Shown: one piece after another, positions 19,603 through 28,819 of the stretch
Position numbering within the stretch: position 1 is the first letter of the stretch
Layout: the number at the start of each line of letters is the position of its first letter
Assembly: GCF_000376265.1 (NCBI RefSeq)
Contig: NZ_AQWU01000068.1
Coordinates: 20,655 to 84,654, forward strand
DNA: 64,000 bases
Source: Thermus igniterrae ATCC 700962
GTDB taxonomy: Bacteria; Deinococcota; Deinococci; Deinococcales; Thermaceae
Direction: 5' to 3'
The notes under the pieces: generated by a model
The model's database searches: none
Told to the model about the DNA's origin: nothing
The model's input: the letters and a program-made list of their open reading frames with translations, nothing else
Position numbers and translations under genes: made by a program

Positions 19603-20712
19603 ATGCGGCCTGGACTCGCGGCCAAACGCCTGGTGGTGAAGGTGGGAAGCGCCGTTCTGGCAGGGCCTTCTGGCCTGGACCGGGGGGCCATGGGGGAGAT
19701 TGCCCGCCAGGTGGCGGCCTTGCGGCAGGCGGGGCGGGAGGTGGTCCTGGTCTCCTCAGGGGCGGTGGCGGCGGGCATGGCCGCCACCGGCCTCCCCCGG
19801 CCCCAGGACATGCCCCTGAAGCAGGCCTTGGCCGCCCTGGGCCAGCCCCTCCTCATGGCCGCCTGGCGGGAGGTCTTCCTGGACCACGGCCTGCAGGTGG
19901 CCCAGGTCCTCCTCACCGCCGAGGACCTGGCGGCCCGGGAGCGCTACCTGAACGCCAAGGCCACCCTGGAGGCCCTCCTCCGGCTGGGGGCCCTGCCCGT
20001 CATCAACGAGAACGACACCGTGGCCTTCCAGGAAATCCGCTTCGGGGACAACGACCAGCTTTCCGCCCGGGTGGCCGCCCTGGTGGGGGCAGGGCTTTTG
20101 GTGCTCCTTTCCGACGTGGACGCCCTCTACGAGGACGACCCCAAGCAAAACCCCTCCGCCCGCCCCATCCCCGAGGTGGCCCGGGTGGAGGAGGTCTTGG
20201 CCCATGCGGGGGCTGGGAACCCCCTGGGTAGCGGGGGAATGCGCTCTAAGCTCCTGGCGGCCCGCCTGGCGGGCCGGGTGGGCATCCCCACCCTGCTCCT
20301 TCCCGGAAGGCGGCCTGGTGTGCTCCTCGAGGCCCTGGCGGGAGCCCCCCTGGGCACCTACTTCCACGCCCAGAGGCGCTACCGGGGGGAGAAGGCCTGG
20401 CTCCTTGGCCTCCTGCGTCCCAGGGGTGAGCTGGTCCTGGACGCGGGGGCGGTGCGGGCCCTTAAGGAGCGGGGGGCAAGCCTCCTCCCCGCGGGGATTA
20501 AGGCGGTGCGGGGCCGCTTTGGCCGGGGGGAGGCGGTGCGCCTCCTCAGCGAGGCGGGGGAGGAGGTGGGGGTGGGCCTGGCCAACTACGCCTCGGAGGA
20601 GATTGAGCGCATCCGGGGGCGGAAGAGCGCCGAGATAGAGGAGGTCCTGGGCTACCGCTACACGGAGGAGGTGGTCCACCGCGACCACCTGGCCCTGAAG
20701 GAGGAGGCCTGA
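19603..20712 (+). CDS. proB: Glutamate 5-kinase
   Basis: First step of proline synthesis: phosphorylates glutamate to gamma-glutamyl phosphate. 369 aa. The amino-acid-kinase domain has KRLVVKVGSAVLAG at the start, VLVSSGAVAAGM, LPVINENDTVAFQEIRFGDNDQLSARVAALV (substrate and Mg-ATP site) and LGSGGMRSKLLAARLA. The C-terminal PUA domain (about 275-365) has LLPAGIKAVRGRFGRGEAVRLL. The -10 TATCCT (19589-19594) is 8 bases before the ATG. It is followed by proA after 68 bases. Confidence 0.97.
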   Translation: MRPGLAAKRLVVKVGSAVLAGPSGLDRGAMGEIARQVAALRQAGREVVLVSSGAVAAGMAATGLPRPQDMPLKQALAALGQPLLMAAWREVFLDHGLQVAQVLLTAEDLAARERYLNAKATLEALLRLGALPVINENDTVAFQEIRFGDNDQLSARVAALVGAGLLVLLSDVDALYEDDPKQNPSARPIPEVARVEEVLAHAGAGNPLGSGGMRSKLLAARLAGRVGIPTLLLPGRRPGVLLEALAGAPLGTYFHAQRRYRGEKAWLLGLLRPRGELVLDAGAVRALKERGASLLPAGIKAVRGRFGRGEAVRLLSEAGEEVGVGLANYASEEIERIRGRKSAEIEEVLGYRYTEEVVHRDHLALKEEA

Positions 20713-20780
20713 GCCCCGGCTTGTACCCGGGGAGAGGCCGCCATCAAGATGCTTCTTAGGGAAGGGGGTTAAGAGGGGAA
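20713..20780 (+). promoter_or_regulatory. proB-proA spacer with a small hairpin and ribosome-binding site
   Basis: The 68-base spacer holds CCCCGG-N7-CCGGGG just after the proB stop, without a T-tract, and AGAGGGG a few bases before the proA ATG. It looks like an mRNA-processing or spacing hairpin rather than a terminator. Confidence 0.4.
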
Positions 20781-22022
20781 ATGGCGGAGGATGTCCTGAG
20801 GAGGCTTGCAGAAGGTGCGCGGGCGCGGCTTCCCCAGATCGCCAAGGGGGAGCGGGACCGGGCCCTGTTGGCCATGGCGGACCTCCTGGAGGCCCGCTGG
20901 GAGGAGGTGCTGGCTGCCAACCGCGAGGACCTGGGGGCGGCGGAGGCAGCGGGGCTTTCCCGGGCCAAGCTGGACCGGCTGGCCCTGGGGGAAAAGGACC
21001 TGAAGGCCCTCACCGAGGGCCTGCGGCAAATAGCCGCCCTGCCCGACCCCTTAGGGCGCATAGAGGCCCTGAGCCGGCGCCCCAACGGGCTCCGGGTGGG
21101 GCGGATGCGGGTGCCCCTGGGCCTCATCGGCTTCATCTACGAGGCAAGGCCCGGGGCCACGGTGGAGGCGGTGGCCGTGGCCCTCAAGGCGGGAAACGCC
21201 ATGCTCCTCCGGGGGGGGAAGGAGGCCTTCCGCTCCAACCAGGCCCTGGTGGGCCTCTGGCACCAGGCCCTGCGGTCCGCGGGCCTTCCCGAGGAGGCGG
21301 TCACCCTGGTGCCCACCACGGACCGGGAGGCCATCCTGGCCATGTGCCGGCTGGAGCTTCTGGACCTCCTCATCCCCCGGGGAGGGGAGGAGCTCATCCG
21401 GCTGGTGCAGCGGGAGGCCCGCGTGCCCGTGCTGGCCCACGCCAAGGGGGTAAACCACCTCTACGTGGACCGGCGGGCTGACCTAAACATGGCCCTCCGC
21501 CTGGCCCTGAACGGCAAGACCCAGCGTCCGGCGGTGTGCAACGCCCTCGAGGCCCTTCTGGTCCACGAGGAGGTGGCCGAGGCCTTCTTGCCCCAGTTGG
21601 AGGCGGCCATGCGGGCCAAGGGGGTGGAGCTCAGGGCCTGCCCCCGGGCCCTGCCCCTTCTTAAGGAGGCCGTCCCCGCCCAGGAGGAGGAGTGGGACCG
21701 GGAGTACCTGGACCTCATCCTCAGGGTGAAGGTGGTCTCGGGCCTCGAGGAGGCCCTGGACCACATCGCCCGCTTCGGCTCCCGCCACACCGAGGCCATC
21801 TGCACCGAGGACCCAAAGGCGGCCTGGCGCTTTCTGGAAGAGGTGGACGCCAGCCTGGTCCTCTGGAACGCCTCTACCCGCTTCAACGACGGCTTCCAGC
21901 TGGGCCTGGGGGCGGAGATCGGCATCAGCACCTCCAAGCTCCACGCCTACGGCCCCATGGGGCCTCTGGAGCTCACCACCTTAAAGTGGGTGGCCCTGGG
22001 GGAAGGGCAGGAGCGGGCCTGA
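20781..22022 (+). CDS. proA: Gamma-glutamyl phosphate reductase
   Basis: Second step of proline synthesis: NADPH-dependent reduction of gamma-glutamyl phosphate to the semialdehyde. 413 aa, normal length. The aldehyde-dehydrogenase fold shows RMRVPLGLIGFIYEARPGATVEA, the glycine-rich AMLLRGGKEAFRSN, the catalytic cysteine in KTQRPAVCNALEALLVH, and the C-terminal LGAEIGISTSKLHAYGPMG. Translation starts at an ATG with AGAGGGG upstream, so it is an internal operon gene rather than leaderless. Confidence 0.97.
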   Translation: MAEDVLRRLAEGARARLPQIAKGERDRALLAMADLLEARWEEVLAANREDLGAAEAAGLSRAKLDRLALGEKDLKALTEGLRQIAALPDPLGRIEALSRRPNGLRVGRMRVPLGLIGFIYEARPGATVEAVAVALKAGNAMLLRGGKEAFRSNQALVGLWHQALRSAGLPEEAVTLVPTTDREAILAMCRLELLDLLIPRGGEELIRLVQREARVPVLAHAKGVNHLYVDRRADLNMALRLALNGKTQRPAVCNALEALLVHEEVAEAFLPQLEAAMRAKGVELRACPRALPLLKEAVPAQEEEWDREYLDLILRVKVVSGLEEALDHIARFGSRHTEAICTEDPKAAWRFLEEVDASLVLWNASTRFNDGFQLGLGAEIGISTSKLHAYGPMGPLELTTLKWVALGEGQERA

Positions 22023-22034
22023 TGGGGGCAGCGC

Positions 22035-22817
22035 TTGCTTAGGCGGCTCCTTGGCCTCTACGCCCAGGCCCACGTGCCCTTCTTCGCCGCCGCCTTGGCC
22101 TACTACGCCCTCCTCTCCCTCATGCCCCTCCTCTTCCTCCTGGTGGGGGTTTTCGGCCTCCTCCTTGCGGGCAACGGCGCCCTGCAGGGGGAGTTCCTGG
22201 AAGGGGTGGCGGCCCTCACCCAGTCCCTTTTTCCCGCCCGGCCCGAGCTGGCGGAGGACCTCCTCCGCTTCCTCACCCGCTCCGCCTTTCCCCTTACCCT
22301 GGCCAGCGGCCTTCTCCTCCTGTGGTCAGGGAGCAACTTCTTCGCCGCCCTGAGCTATGCCCTGGGCCTCATCTTCGGCCGGCCCCCCGGGCTTCGCCAC
22401 CGGCTCTTTGGCCTCCTGATGCCCTTTCTCCTGGGCCTGGGGCTCATCCTGCTGGCCCTTTTGGGCCTGGGGCTGGGGTTTTTCCTCCGCTTCCTTCCCT
22501 CCGAGTGGCGAGGCCTCCTCTCCCCCTTGGAGTTTTTCCTCCCCCTTTTCGCCGCCTTTTCCCTCTTCCTCCTCACCTACGCCTTCTTCGGGGGCCTGGG
22601 CCGGTTTCGCGCCCTCCTCCCCTTGAGCGCCGGGGCGGGGGTGGCCACCCTCCTCTTTGAGGGGGTGCGCTTGGGGCTTCCCAGGCTTCTGCCCCGCTCC
22701 CAGTACGAGCTCCTCTATGGCCCCCTGGCGGGCTTCGTCCTGGTCCTTCTGGGGCTATACCTGGTCCTCTGGGCCCTCCTCCTGGGGGCAGTGGTGGCCC
22801 GGGTGTTGCAGGAATGA
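22035..22817 (+). CDS. YihY/BrkB-family inner membrane protein
   Basis: 260 aa from a TTG at 22035; an ATG at 22022 reaches a stop after six codons, so it is not the start. Six hydrophobic segments follow the family pattern: FFAAALAYYALLSLMPLLFLLVGV at the N-terminus, LLLLWSGSNFFAALSYALGLIFG in the middle and LYGPLAGFVLVLLGLYLVLWALLLGAVVARVL at the end. These proteins were once called RNase BN; no nuclease function is established. It follows proA closely, probably in the same transcript. Confidence 0.85.
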   Translation: MLRRLLGLYAQAHVPFFAAALAYYALLSLMPLLFLLVGVFGLLLAGNGALQGEFLEGVAALTQSLFPARPELAEDLLRFLTRSAFPLTLASGLLLLWSGSNFFAALSYALGLIFGRPPGLRHRLFGLLMPFLLGLGLILLALLGLGLGFFLRFLPSEWRGLLSPLEFFLPLFAAFSLFLLTYAFFGGLGRFRALLPLSAGAGVATLLFEGVRLGLPRLLPRSQYELLYGPLAGFVLVLLGLYLVLWALLLGAVVARVLQE

Positions 22818-22857
22818 CGCCTTTCCGCCCGGGTGCCCAAGGGGGTAGGATAGGCTT

Positions 22858-22884
22858 ATGCGCCGGGCCAGGCTAAACCCCTGA
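22858..22884 (+). CDS. leuS leader peptide (MRRARLNP)
   Basis: Nine codons: ATG CGC CGG GCC AGG CTA AAC CCC TGA. It starts 6 bases after a TAGGAT -10 element, so it would be translated from a leaderless mRNA. The leucine codon CTA is uncommon in this GC-rich sequence, where CTC and CTG dominate, so it should be sensitive to charged tRNA-Leu. It overlaps arm 1 of the attenuator. The inference rests on position and pairing, not on homology. Confidence 0.6.
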   Translation: MRRARLNP

Positions 22885-22905
22885 GGCGGGGAGGGGCCTG
22901 GCCGT

Positions 22906-22933
22906 CCCTTCCCCTCGGGGAAGGGGCTTTTTT
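22906..22933 (+). terminator. Attenuator terminator hairpin before leuS
   Basis: CCCTTCCC-CUCG-GGGAAGGG is an 8-bp GC-rich stem closed by a four-base loop. One C and six consecutive T (22928-22933) follow. It lies upstream of the leuS ribosome-binding site GGGGAGG (22934-22940), so read-through is required for leuS expression. Confidence 0.75.
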
Positions 22934-22946
22934 GGGGAGGACGGGA

Positions 22947-25583
22947 ATGGAAAAGTACAACCCCCACGCCATAGAGCCTAAGTGGCAACGCTTCTGGAAG
23001 GAGAAGGGCTTCATGCGGGCCCAGGAGGTCCCCGGGAAGAAGGGGAAGCAGTACGTGCTGGTCATGTTCCCCTACCCCTCGGGGGACCTGCACATGGGCC
23101 ACCTGAAGAACTACACCATGGGGGACGTCCTGGCCCGCTTCCGCCGCGTCCAGGGCTACCAGGTCCTCCACCCCATGGGCTGGGACGCCTTCGGCCTGCC
23201 CGCGGAAAACGCCGCCCTCAAGTTCGGCCTCCACCCCCGGGACTGGACCTACCAGAACATCCGCCAGGCCAAGGAGAGCCTGGAGCTCATGGGCATCCTC
23301 TACGACTGGGACCGGGAGGTGACCACCTGCGAGCCCGACTACTACCGCTTCAACCAGTGGATCTTCCTGAAGATGTGGGAAAAGGGCCTGGCCTACCGGG
23401 CGCGGGGCCTGGTCAACTGGTGCCCCAAGTGCCAGACGGTGCTGGCCAACGAGCAGGTGGTGGAGGGCCGGTGCTGGCGGCACGAGGACACCCCGGTGGA
23501 GAAGCGGGAGCTGGAGCAGTGGTACCTGCGCATCACCGCCTACGCCGACCGCCTCCTGGAGGACCTCGAGGGCCTGGACTGGCCCGAGAAGGTGAAGGCC
23601 ATGCAACGGGCCTGGATTGGGCGCTCCGAGGGGGCGGAGATCCACTTCCCCCTGGAGGGAAGGGAGGAGCGCATCGCCGTCTTCACCACCCGCCCCGACA
23701 CCCTCTTCGGGGCCACCTTCATGGTCCTGGCCCCGGAGCACCCCCTCACCCTGGCCCTGGCGGCCCCCGAGCGCCGGGAGGAGGTCTTGGCCTACGTGGA
23801 GGCCGCCAAGCGCAAGACGGAGATTGAGCGCCAGGCGGAGGGCCGGGAGAAGACCGGGGTCTTCCTGGGGGCCTACGCCCTGAACCCGGCCACCGGGGAG
23901 CGCATCCCCATCTGGACCGCCGACTACGTGCTCTATGGCTACGGCACCGGGGCCATCATGGGGGTGCCCGGGCACGACCAGCGGGACTTTGAGTTCGCCA
24001 AGAAGTTCGGCCTGCCCATCCGCAAGGTCATTGAGCGCCCCGGCGACCCCCTGCCCGAGCCCTTGGAGGCCGCCTACGAGGCCCCGGGGGTCATGGTGAA
24101 CTCCGGCCCCTTTGACGGCACCCCCAGCGAGGAGGGGAAGCGCAAGGTCATCGCCTGGCTGGAGGAGCGGGGCCTGGGTAGGGCGCGCATCACCTACCGC
24201 TTGCGGGACTGGCTCATCAGCCGCCAGCGCTACTGGGGCACCCCCATCCCCATGGTCCACTGCCCGGCCTGCGGGGTGGTGCCCGTGCCCTACGAGGACC
24301 TGCCCGTCCTCCTCCCCGACCTGAAGGACGTGGAGGACATCCGCCCCAAGGGGAAAAGCCCCCTGGAGGCCCACCCCGAGTTTTACGAGACCAACTGCCC
24401 CAGGTGCGGTGGCCCCGCCCGGCGGGACACCGACACCATGGACACCTTCTTTGACTCCAGCTGGTACTACCTGCGCTACACCGACCCCAAGAACGAGGCC
24501 CTGCCCTTTGCCCCGGAGAAGGCCGCCTTCTGGATGCCCGTGGACCAGTACATCGGCGGGGTGGAGCACGCGGTCTTGCACCTCCTCTACAGCCGCTTCT
24601 TCACCAAGTTCCTCCACGACCTGGGGATGGTGGAGGTGGAGGAGCCCTTTAGGGGCCTCTTCACCCAGGGCATGGTCATGGCCTGGACGGACTTCGGCCC
24701 CGTGGAGGTGGAGGGGGAGGTGGTGCGCCTGCCCGAGCCCACCCGCATCCAGCTGGAGATTTCCGAGCGGGAGCTTTCCCTGGAGGCCCTCAAGAAGATG
24801 GGGGCCGAGCTCAGGCCCCACCCCGACGGCACCCTCCACCTCTGGAAGCCCGCGGTCATGAGCAAGTCCAAGGGCAACGGGGTCATGGTGGGGCCCTTCG
24901 TGAAGGAGGAGGGGGCGGACATCGCCCGCATCACCATCCTCTTCGCCGCCCCCCCGGAAAACGAGATGGTCTGGACTGAGGAGGGGGTGCAGGGGGCCTG
25001 GCGCTTCCTCAACCGGGTGTGGCGCCGGGTGGCCGAGGACCGGGAGGCCCTGGCCGCCACCTCGGGGCGGTTCCAGGCGGAGGCCCTGGAGGGGGCGGAC
25101 CTGGCCCTTTACCGCAAGCTCCACGCCACCTTGAAGAAGGTGACGGAGGACCTCGAGGCCCTGCGCTTCAACACCGCCATCGCCGCCCTCATGGAGTTCC
25201 TGAACGCCCTCTACGACTACCGCAAGGAAAGATCCGTCACCCCGGTGTACCGCACCGCCCTCCGCTACTACCTGCAGATGCTCTTCCCCTTCGCCCCCCA
25301 CATCGCCGAGGAGCTTTGGCACTGGTTCTGGCCCGACAGCCTCTTTGAGGCGGGCTGGCCTGAGCTGGACGAGAAGGCCCTGGAGGAGGATGTGGTGGAG
25401 GTGGCGGTCCAGGTGAACGGCCGGGTGCGGGGCACCATCCGCATCCCCAAGGACGCCCCCCTGGAGGTGGCCCTGGCGGAGGCCAAGAAGGTGCGCAACG
25501 TCCAGGCCCATCTGGAGGGCAAGGAGGTCCTCAAGGAAATCTACGTGCCCGGCAAAATCCTCAACCTGGTAGTGCGGGGGTAG
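22947..25583 (+). CDS. leuS: Leucine-tRNA ligase
   Basis: Class I synthetase that charges tRNA-Leu; 878 aa from the ATG at 22947. HIGH-box: [14 protein letters not shown] (about residue 45). [19 protein letters not shown] (about residue 638). The CP1 editing domain (about 220-420) has [14 protein letters not shown] and [19 protein letters not shown]. Zinc-knuckle cysteine pairs occur in CPKC (about 155) and in CPAC and CPRC (about 440-495). The anticodon-binding and C-terminal domains are complete. GGGGAGG lies 6 bases before the ATG. Expression probably depends on the attenuator just upstream. Its 3' end overlaps the convergent Clp1-like gene by 23 bases. Confidence 0.98.
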   Translation: MEKYNPHAIEPKWQRFWKEKGFMRAQEVPGKKGKQYVLVMFPYPSGDLHMGHLKNYTMGDVLARFRRVQGYQVLHPMGWDAFGLPAENAALKFGLHPRDWTYQNIRQAKESLELMGILYDWDREVTTCEPDYYRFNQWIFLKMWEKGLAYRARGLVNWCPKCQTVLANEQVVEGRCWRHEDTPVEKRELEQWYLRITAYADRLLEDLEGLDWPEKVKAMQRAWIGRSEGAEIHFPLEGREERIAVFTTRPDTLFGATFMVLAPEHPLTLALAAPERREEVLAYVEAAKRKTEIERQAEGREKTGVFLGAYALNPATGERIPIWTADYVLYGYGTGAIMGVPGHDQRDFEFAKKFGLPIRKVIERPGDPLPEPLEAAYEAPGVMVNSGPFDGTPSEEGKRKVIAWLEERGLGRARITYRLRDWLISRQRYWGTPIPMVHCPACGVVPVPYEDLPVLLPDLKDVEDIRPKGKSPLEAHPEFYETNCPRCGGPARRDTDTMDTFFDSSWYYLRYTDPKNEALPFAPEKAAFWMPVDQYIGGVEHAVLHLLYSRFFTKFLHDLGMVEVEEPFRGLFTQGMVMAWTDFGPVEVEGEVVRLPEPTRIQLEISERELSLEALKKMGAELRPHPDGTLHLWKPAVMSKSKGNGVMVGPFVKEEGADIARITILFAAPPENEMVWTEEGVQGAWRFLNRVWRRVAEDREALAATSGRFQAEALEGADLALYRKLHATLKKVTEDLEALRFNTAIAALMEFLNALYDYRKERSVTPVYRTALRYYLQMLFPFAPHIAEELWHWFWPDSLFEAGWPELDEKALEEDVVEVAVQVNGRVRGTIRIPKDAPLEVALAEAKKVRNVQAHLEGKEVLKEIYVPGKILNLVVRG

Positions 25584-26262
25584 GGAGGCGGAGCCGGGTG
25601 GGCACCACCCTGGCCACCTCCCCCCGCACCGGGGTGAGGAAGAGTCCTTCCCCGGCTTCCCAGGCCAGAAGGCGGCCGTAGCCCAGGAAAAACCCCTCCC
25701 CGTCCAGGAGGCCGTAAAGCCCCTCCGCCGCCCCCCCTTCCTCCAGGGGTAGGGCCCGGGGCCTAGCCTCCTGCAGGTGGGCCAGAAGCCTTTCCAGGCG
25801 GTTCTGGCGCCGCTCGGCGGCCCGCTTGCGCCGCGCCCCGGGAAGGGGTGGGGCCAGGCGCACCCTTAGGTCCTGCCGCCAGGCCAGGGCCCGGTGAAGG
25901 GCCTCTGCCCCCAGGAGGAGGACCTCCGTGGGGGCTAAGGCCTCCACCTGCAGGAGGCGGAAGCCGGGGTCCAGGTAGCCGTCGGTATCGGCCACGGTAG
26001 GGCTTCCCGGGGGGATGAGGCGGGCTAAGCGCAGGGCCCCCACCACCGCCCGCGCCTCCACCCCGGCGGGGGAGAGGGCCCCCAGGAGGTAGCGGCGCAG
26101 GGGGGTGAGGACCCCCCGCCGGTAGTGGAAGAGGGTGAAGGCCCCCGGCAGGGCCCCCTGCCCCGGGTCCAGGTCCAGAAGGTAGCCTTCCCCCACCTTC
26201 TCCAGGAGGCGGAGGGCCAGGGTGGTCTTGCCCACGTCCGTAGGGCCGGCCAGGAGGAGCAT
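25561..26262 (-). CDS. Clp1/Grc3-type polynucleotide kinase-like protein
   Basis: 233 aa. [21 protein letters not shown] carries the Walker A form G-T-D-x-G-K-T characteristic of Clp1/Grc3/NOL9 RNA 5'-kinases, with [14 protein letters not shown] next and a Clp1-box-like [16 protein letters not shown] at about residue 95. Arginine-rich helices ([21 protein letters not shown]) follow, then a small beta-rich C-terminal part. Eukaryotic members phosphorylate RNA 5'-OH ends in tRNA and rRNA processing; bacterial members have been described, including in Thermus. TAAAGT, 7 bases before the ATG, fits a leaderless start. No ligase or endonuclease partner is adjacent. Confidence 0.75.
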   Translation of the reverse strand: MLLLAGPTDVGKTTLALRLLEKVGEGYLLDLDPGQGALPGAFTLFHYRRGVLTPLRRYLLGALSPAGVEARAVVGALRLARLIPPGSPTVADTDGYLDPGFRLLQVEALAPTEVLLLGAEALHRALAWRQDLRVRLAPPLPGARRKRAAERRQNRLERLLAHLQEARPRALPLEEGGAAEGLYGLLDGEGFFLGYGRLLAWEAGEGLFLTPVRGEVARVVPTRLRLPTPALPG

Positions 26263-26366
26263 CCTCCTGACTTTACGGCCGGGGCCAGGCCCCCTGCTAC
26301 GGGGCCTCGCTCTGTGATATAACGCATTTTTACTTATGGGCAGGAAAGTGTTATACTTAACCCACC
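26263..26366. promoter_or_regulatory. Divergent intergenic region: Clp1-like / acyl-CoA dehydrogenase promoters
   Basis: Minus TAAAGT (26275-26270) serves the kinase gene. Plus TATACT (26352-26357), with TTTACT 17 bases upstream, serves the dehydrogenase. AGGCCCC-N7-GGGGCCT makes a hairpin near 26286-26306. An imperfect inverted repeat, TATAACGCATT (26318-26328) against AAAGTGTTATA (26345-26355), brackets the dehydrogenase spacer and is a weak operator candidate. Confidence 0.45.
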
Positions 26367-27530
26367 ATGGCCCTTTGGTTTGAGGAGAACCAGGAGGAGC
26401 GGGCGGTGCTTGGGCCCCTGCGGGAGTTTCTGAAGGCGGAGGTGGCCCCGGGGGCGGCGGAGCGGGACCGGACGGGGGCTTTCCCCTGGGGGCTGGTGCG
26501 GAAGCTGGCCCAGTTCGGCGTCTTCGGGGCCACGGTGCCCGAGGCCTATGGGGGGGCAGGGCTTTCCACCCGGCTTTTTGCCCGCATGGTGGAGGAGATC
26601 GCCTACTACGATGGTGCTTTGGCCCTCACCGTGGCCAGCCACAACTCCCTGGCCACGGGGCACATCCTGCTGGCGGGGAGTGAGGCCCAGAAGGAGGCCT
26701 TCCTGCCCAAGCTGGCCTCGGGGGAGGCTCTGGGGGCCTGGGGGCTTACGGAGCCGGGCTCGGGCTCCGACGCCGCCGCCCTCAAGACCAAGGCCGAGGA
26801 GGTCCCCGGGGGCTTCCGCCTCAACGGCACCAAGCAGTTCATCACCCAGGGGAGCGTGGCCGGGGTCTACGTGGTGGTGGCCCGCACCGACCCTCCCCCG
26901 GGCCCCGAGCGCAAGCACCTGGGGATCTCCGCCTTCGCCTTTTTCCGCCCCGAGCGCGGGCTTAAGGTGGGCAGGAAGGAGGAGAAGCTGGGCCTCAACG
27001 CCTCCGACACCGCCCAGCTCCTCCTGGAGGACCTCTTCGTGCCCGCGGAGGCGCTTTTGGGGGAGCGGGGGAAGGGCTTTTACGACGTGCTCCGGGTGCT
27101 GGATGGGGGGCGGATCGGCATCGCCGCCATGGCCGTGGGGCTGGGCCGGGCGGCCCTGGACTTCGCCCTTACCTACGCCAAGGGGCGGGAGGCCTTCGGC
27201 CGGCCCATCGCCGAGTACCAGGGGGTCTCCTTCAAGCTGGCGGAGGCGGCCACGGAGCTGGAGGCGGCGCGGCTTCTTTACCTGAAGGCGGCGGAGCTTA
27301 GGGATGCGGGCCGCCCCTATGCCCTCGAGGCCGCCCAGGCCAAGCTCTTCGCCAGCGAGGTGGCGGTCAAGGCCTGTGACGAGGCCATCCAGGTCCTTGG
27401 GGGCTACGGCTACGTGAAGGACTACCCCGTGGAGCGCTACTGGCGGGATGCCCGCCTCACCCGCATCGGGGAGGGGACCAGCGAGATCCTCAAGCTCATC
27501 ATCGCCCGCCGTCTTCTGGAGTCGGCGTGA
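26367..27530 (+). CDS. Acyl-CoA dehydrogenase
   Basis: 387 aa FAD enzyme that oxidises an acyl-CoA to the 2-enoyl-CoA and passes electrons to [15 protein letters not shown] (about residue 130) is the FAD/substrate signature, [21 protein letters not shown] follows, and the second signature [33 protein letters not shown] contains the catalytic-base glutamate in GEGTSE. The chain-length preference is not readable. TATACT lies 9 bases before the ATG. Its last 32 bases overlap the convergent rlmN. Confidence 0.95.
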   Translation: MALWFEENQEERAVLGPLREFLKAEVAPGAAERDRTGAFPWGLVRKLAQFGVFGATVPEAYGGAGLSTRLFARMVEEIAYYDGALALTVASHNSLATGHILLAGSEAQKEAFLPKLASGEALGAWGLTEPGSGSDAAALKTKAEEVPGGFRLNGTKQFITQGSVAGVYVVVARTDPPPGPERKHLGISAFAFFRPERGLKVGRKEEKLGLNASDTAQLLLEDLFVPAEALLGERGKGFYDVLRVLDGGRIGIAAMAVGLGRAALDFALTYAKGREAFGRPIAEYQGVSFKLAEAATELEAARLLYLKAAELRDAGRPYALEAAQAKLFASEVAVKACDEAIQVLGGYGYVKDYPVERYWRDARLTRIGEGTSEILKLIIARRLLESA

Positions 27531-28584
27531 GGGTGAGGATGGGGGGGGCCTTGAGGGCCAGCTGGCCGCAGGCCGCCCCCACGTCCTGCCCCCGGCTGAA
27601 GCGGATGGAGGTGGGCACCCCCAGGCGCTTAAGCTCCTCCGCAAAGGCCAGGATGCCCGCCTTGGGCGTGCCCGCCACCCTCGCCCCCTCCCAGGGGTTG
27701 AAGGGGATGAGGTTCACGTGGGCGCTTATGCCCCTCAGGAGCTTGGCCAGGAGCCGGGCCTGCCAGGGGTGGTCGTTCACCCCTTTTAGGAGGGTGTACT
27801 CAAAGGTCACCCGCCGCTTGGTCTTGGCGTAGTAGTGGCGCACGGCCTCGAGGATCTCCGCTATGGGGTAGCGGTGGGCGGTGGGGATGATCCGCCGGCG
27901 GGTCTCGTCGTCGGGGGCGTGGAGGGAGAGGGCCAGGCGCACCCCCAGGTCCTCCTCCGCCAGGCGGTAGATTCCCCGGGGGATGCCCACGGTGGAAAGG
28001 GTGATGCGCCGCGGGCTCATGGCCAGGGCCTTGGGGTGGAGCATGAGGCGCACGGCTTTTAGGACGTTCCCCAGGTTGAGGAGGGGCTCCCCCATGCCCA
28101 TGAGGACCACGTTGCGGATCTCCCGCGGGGAGATGCCCTGGTGGTGGGCGATGGCCAGGAGCTGGGCCAGGATTTCCCCCGCGGTGAGGTTGCGGCCAAA
28201 GCCCAAGGCCCCGGTGGCGCAGAAGGTGCACCCCGCGGGGCAGCCCACCATGCTGGAGAGGCAGACGGTCTTGCGGTTCTGGTAGGGCATGTAGACGGCC
28301 TCGGTCTTCTTCCCGTCCAGGAGGGTAAAGAGGTACTTGACGCTCCCGTCCTGGCTGGGGTAGGCCTCCACCAGGGCGAACTCCGAGATGCGCCACTCCC
28401 GGGCCAGGGCCTCCCGCAGGGCCTTGGGCAGGTCGGTCATCTCGGCGAAGTCCAGGGCCCCCCGGGCGTAGAGCCAGTGGGCGATCTGCGCCTTGCGGTA
28501 CCCCTCCCCGGGAAGCTCCTCGGGGAAAAGCTCCAGGATGGGCCGGGTGGTGCTCTGCCCTTGGGCCAGGGCCTCGCCGGTCAT
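27499..28584 (-). CDS. rlmN: Dual-specificity 23S rRNA/tRNA adenosine-C2 methyltransferase RlmN
   Basis: 361 aa radical-SAM enzyme that methylates A2503 of 23S rRNA and A37 of some tRNAs. The cluster motif is [12 protein letters not shown] (CxxxCxxC, about residue 115). The second catalytic cysteine is in [12 protein letters not shown] near the C-terminus. [14 protein letters not shown] is the SAM-binding GEP motif. The start is taken at 28584, where a consensus TATAAT sits 6 bases upstream; an earlier ATG at 28611 lies upstream of this -10. Confidence 0.96.
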   Translation of the reverse strand: MTGEALAQGQSTTRPILELFPEELPGEGYRKAQIAHWLYARGALDFAEMTDLPKALREALAREWRISEFALVEAYPSQDGSVKYLFTLLDGKKTEAVYMPYQNRKTVCLSSMVGCPAGCTFCATGALGFGRNLTAGEILAQLLAIAHHQGISPREIRNVVLMGMGEPLLNLGNVLKAVRLMLHPKALAMSPRRITLSTVGIPRGIYRLAEEDLGVRLALSLHAPDDETRRRIIPTAHRYPIAEILEAVRHYYAKTKRRVTFEYTLLKGVNDHPWQARLLAKLLRGISAHVNLIPFNPWEGARVAGTPKAGILAFAEELKRLGVPTSIRFSRGQDVGAACGQLALKAPPILTLTPTPEDGGR

Positions 28585-28591
28585 CCCCCCA

Positions 28592-28819
28592 TTATAGCCG
28601 CCGGCGCCCATACCCCCAAAGGAGCCCCAGGAGGAGGAGGAGGAGGCCCAGGGGCCTCGGCCTTGCCCAAAGCCCCACGAAGCCCCCGAAGAGGAAAAGC
28701 CCCAGGGCCACCCGGCCCCGGCCCTGGCGGTAGGCCCTTCCCGAGAGGAAGCCCAGGAGGAGGGGCAGGGCGAAGAGGAAGAGGAGGAGAAGGCCGGCGA
28801 TGACGGTGAAGGAGGTCAA
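28592..28819 (-). CDS. Small membrane protein, unknown
   Basis: 75 aa from a TTG at 28819 whose TTGA overlaps the moaDE stop. Three hydrophobic stretches (VIAGLLLLFLFALPLLLGFL, VALGLFLFGGFVGLW, LGLLLLLLGLLWGY) end in a GRRRL tail. It has no recognisable family. Placed directly after the molybdopterin synthase fusion, it is probably co-transcribed with it. Confidence 0.55.
   Translation of the reverse strand: MTSFTVIAGLLLLFLFALPLLLGFLSGRAYRQGRGRVALGLFLFGGFVGLWARPRPLGLLLLLLGLLWGYGRRRL

Larger units (their letters stand above)
22818..22946 (+). promoter_or_regulatory. leuS leader: leaderless promoter plus ribosome-mediated attenuator (candidate)
   Basis: TAGGAT (22846-22851) lies 6 bases before an ATG that opens an 8-residue leader peptide. 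Arm 1 GGCCAGGC (22866-22873) pairs perfectly with GCCTGGCC (22896-22903). GGGGAGGGG (22888-22896) can instead pair with CCCTTCCCC (22906-22914) with one G-U. That same CCCTTCCCC forms the terminator stem with 22917-22925, followed by six T. The alternatives exclude one another. A ribosome stalled at the lone CTA leucine codon would cover arm 1 and favour the antiterminator; one stopped at TGA would cover 22888-22896 and favour termination. No T-box consensus is present. Confidence 0.7.

Noticed and set aside
20713..20780. Attenuator between proB and proA
   Set aside because: Only a 6-bp hairpin without T-tract or leader ORF; proA has a normal ribosome-binding site.
22858..22946. T-box riboswitch before leuS
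   Set aside because: Expected for leuS in Firmicutes, but no T-box consensus (AGGGTGGNACCGCG) or specifier-loop architecture is present; the leader is also too short.
22755..25511. 918-codon open frame on minus opposite leuS
   Set aside because: It is the antisense shadow of leuS. High GC removes stops in the complementary frame, and the His/Gly/Leu-rich product has no recognisable motif.
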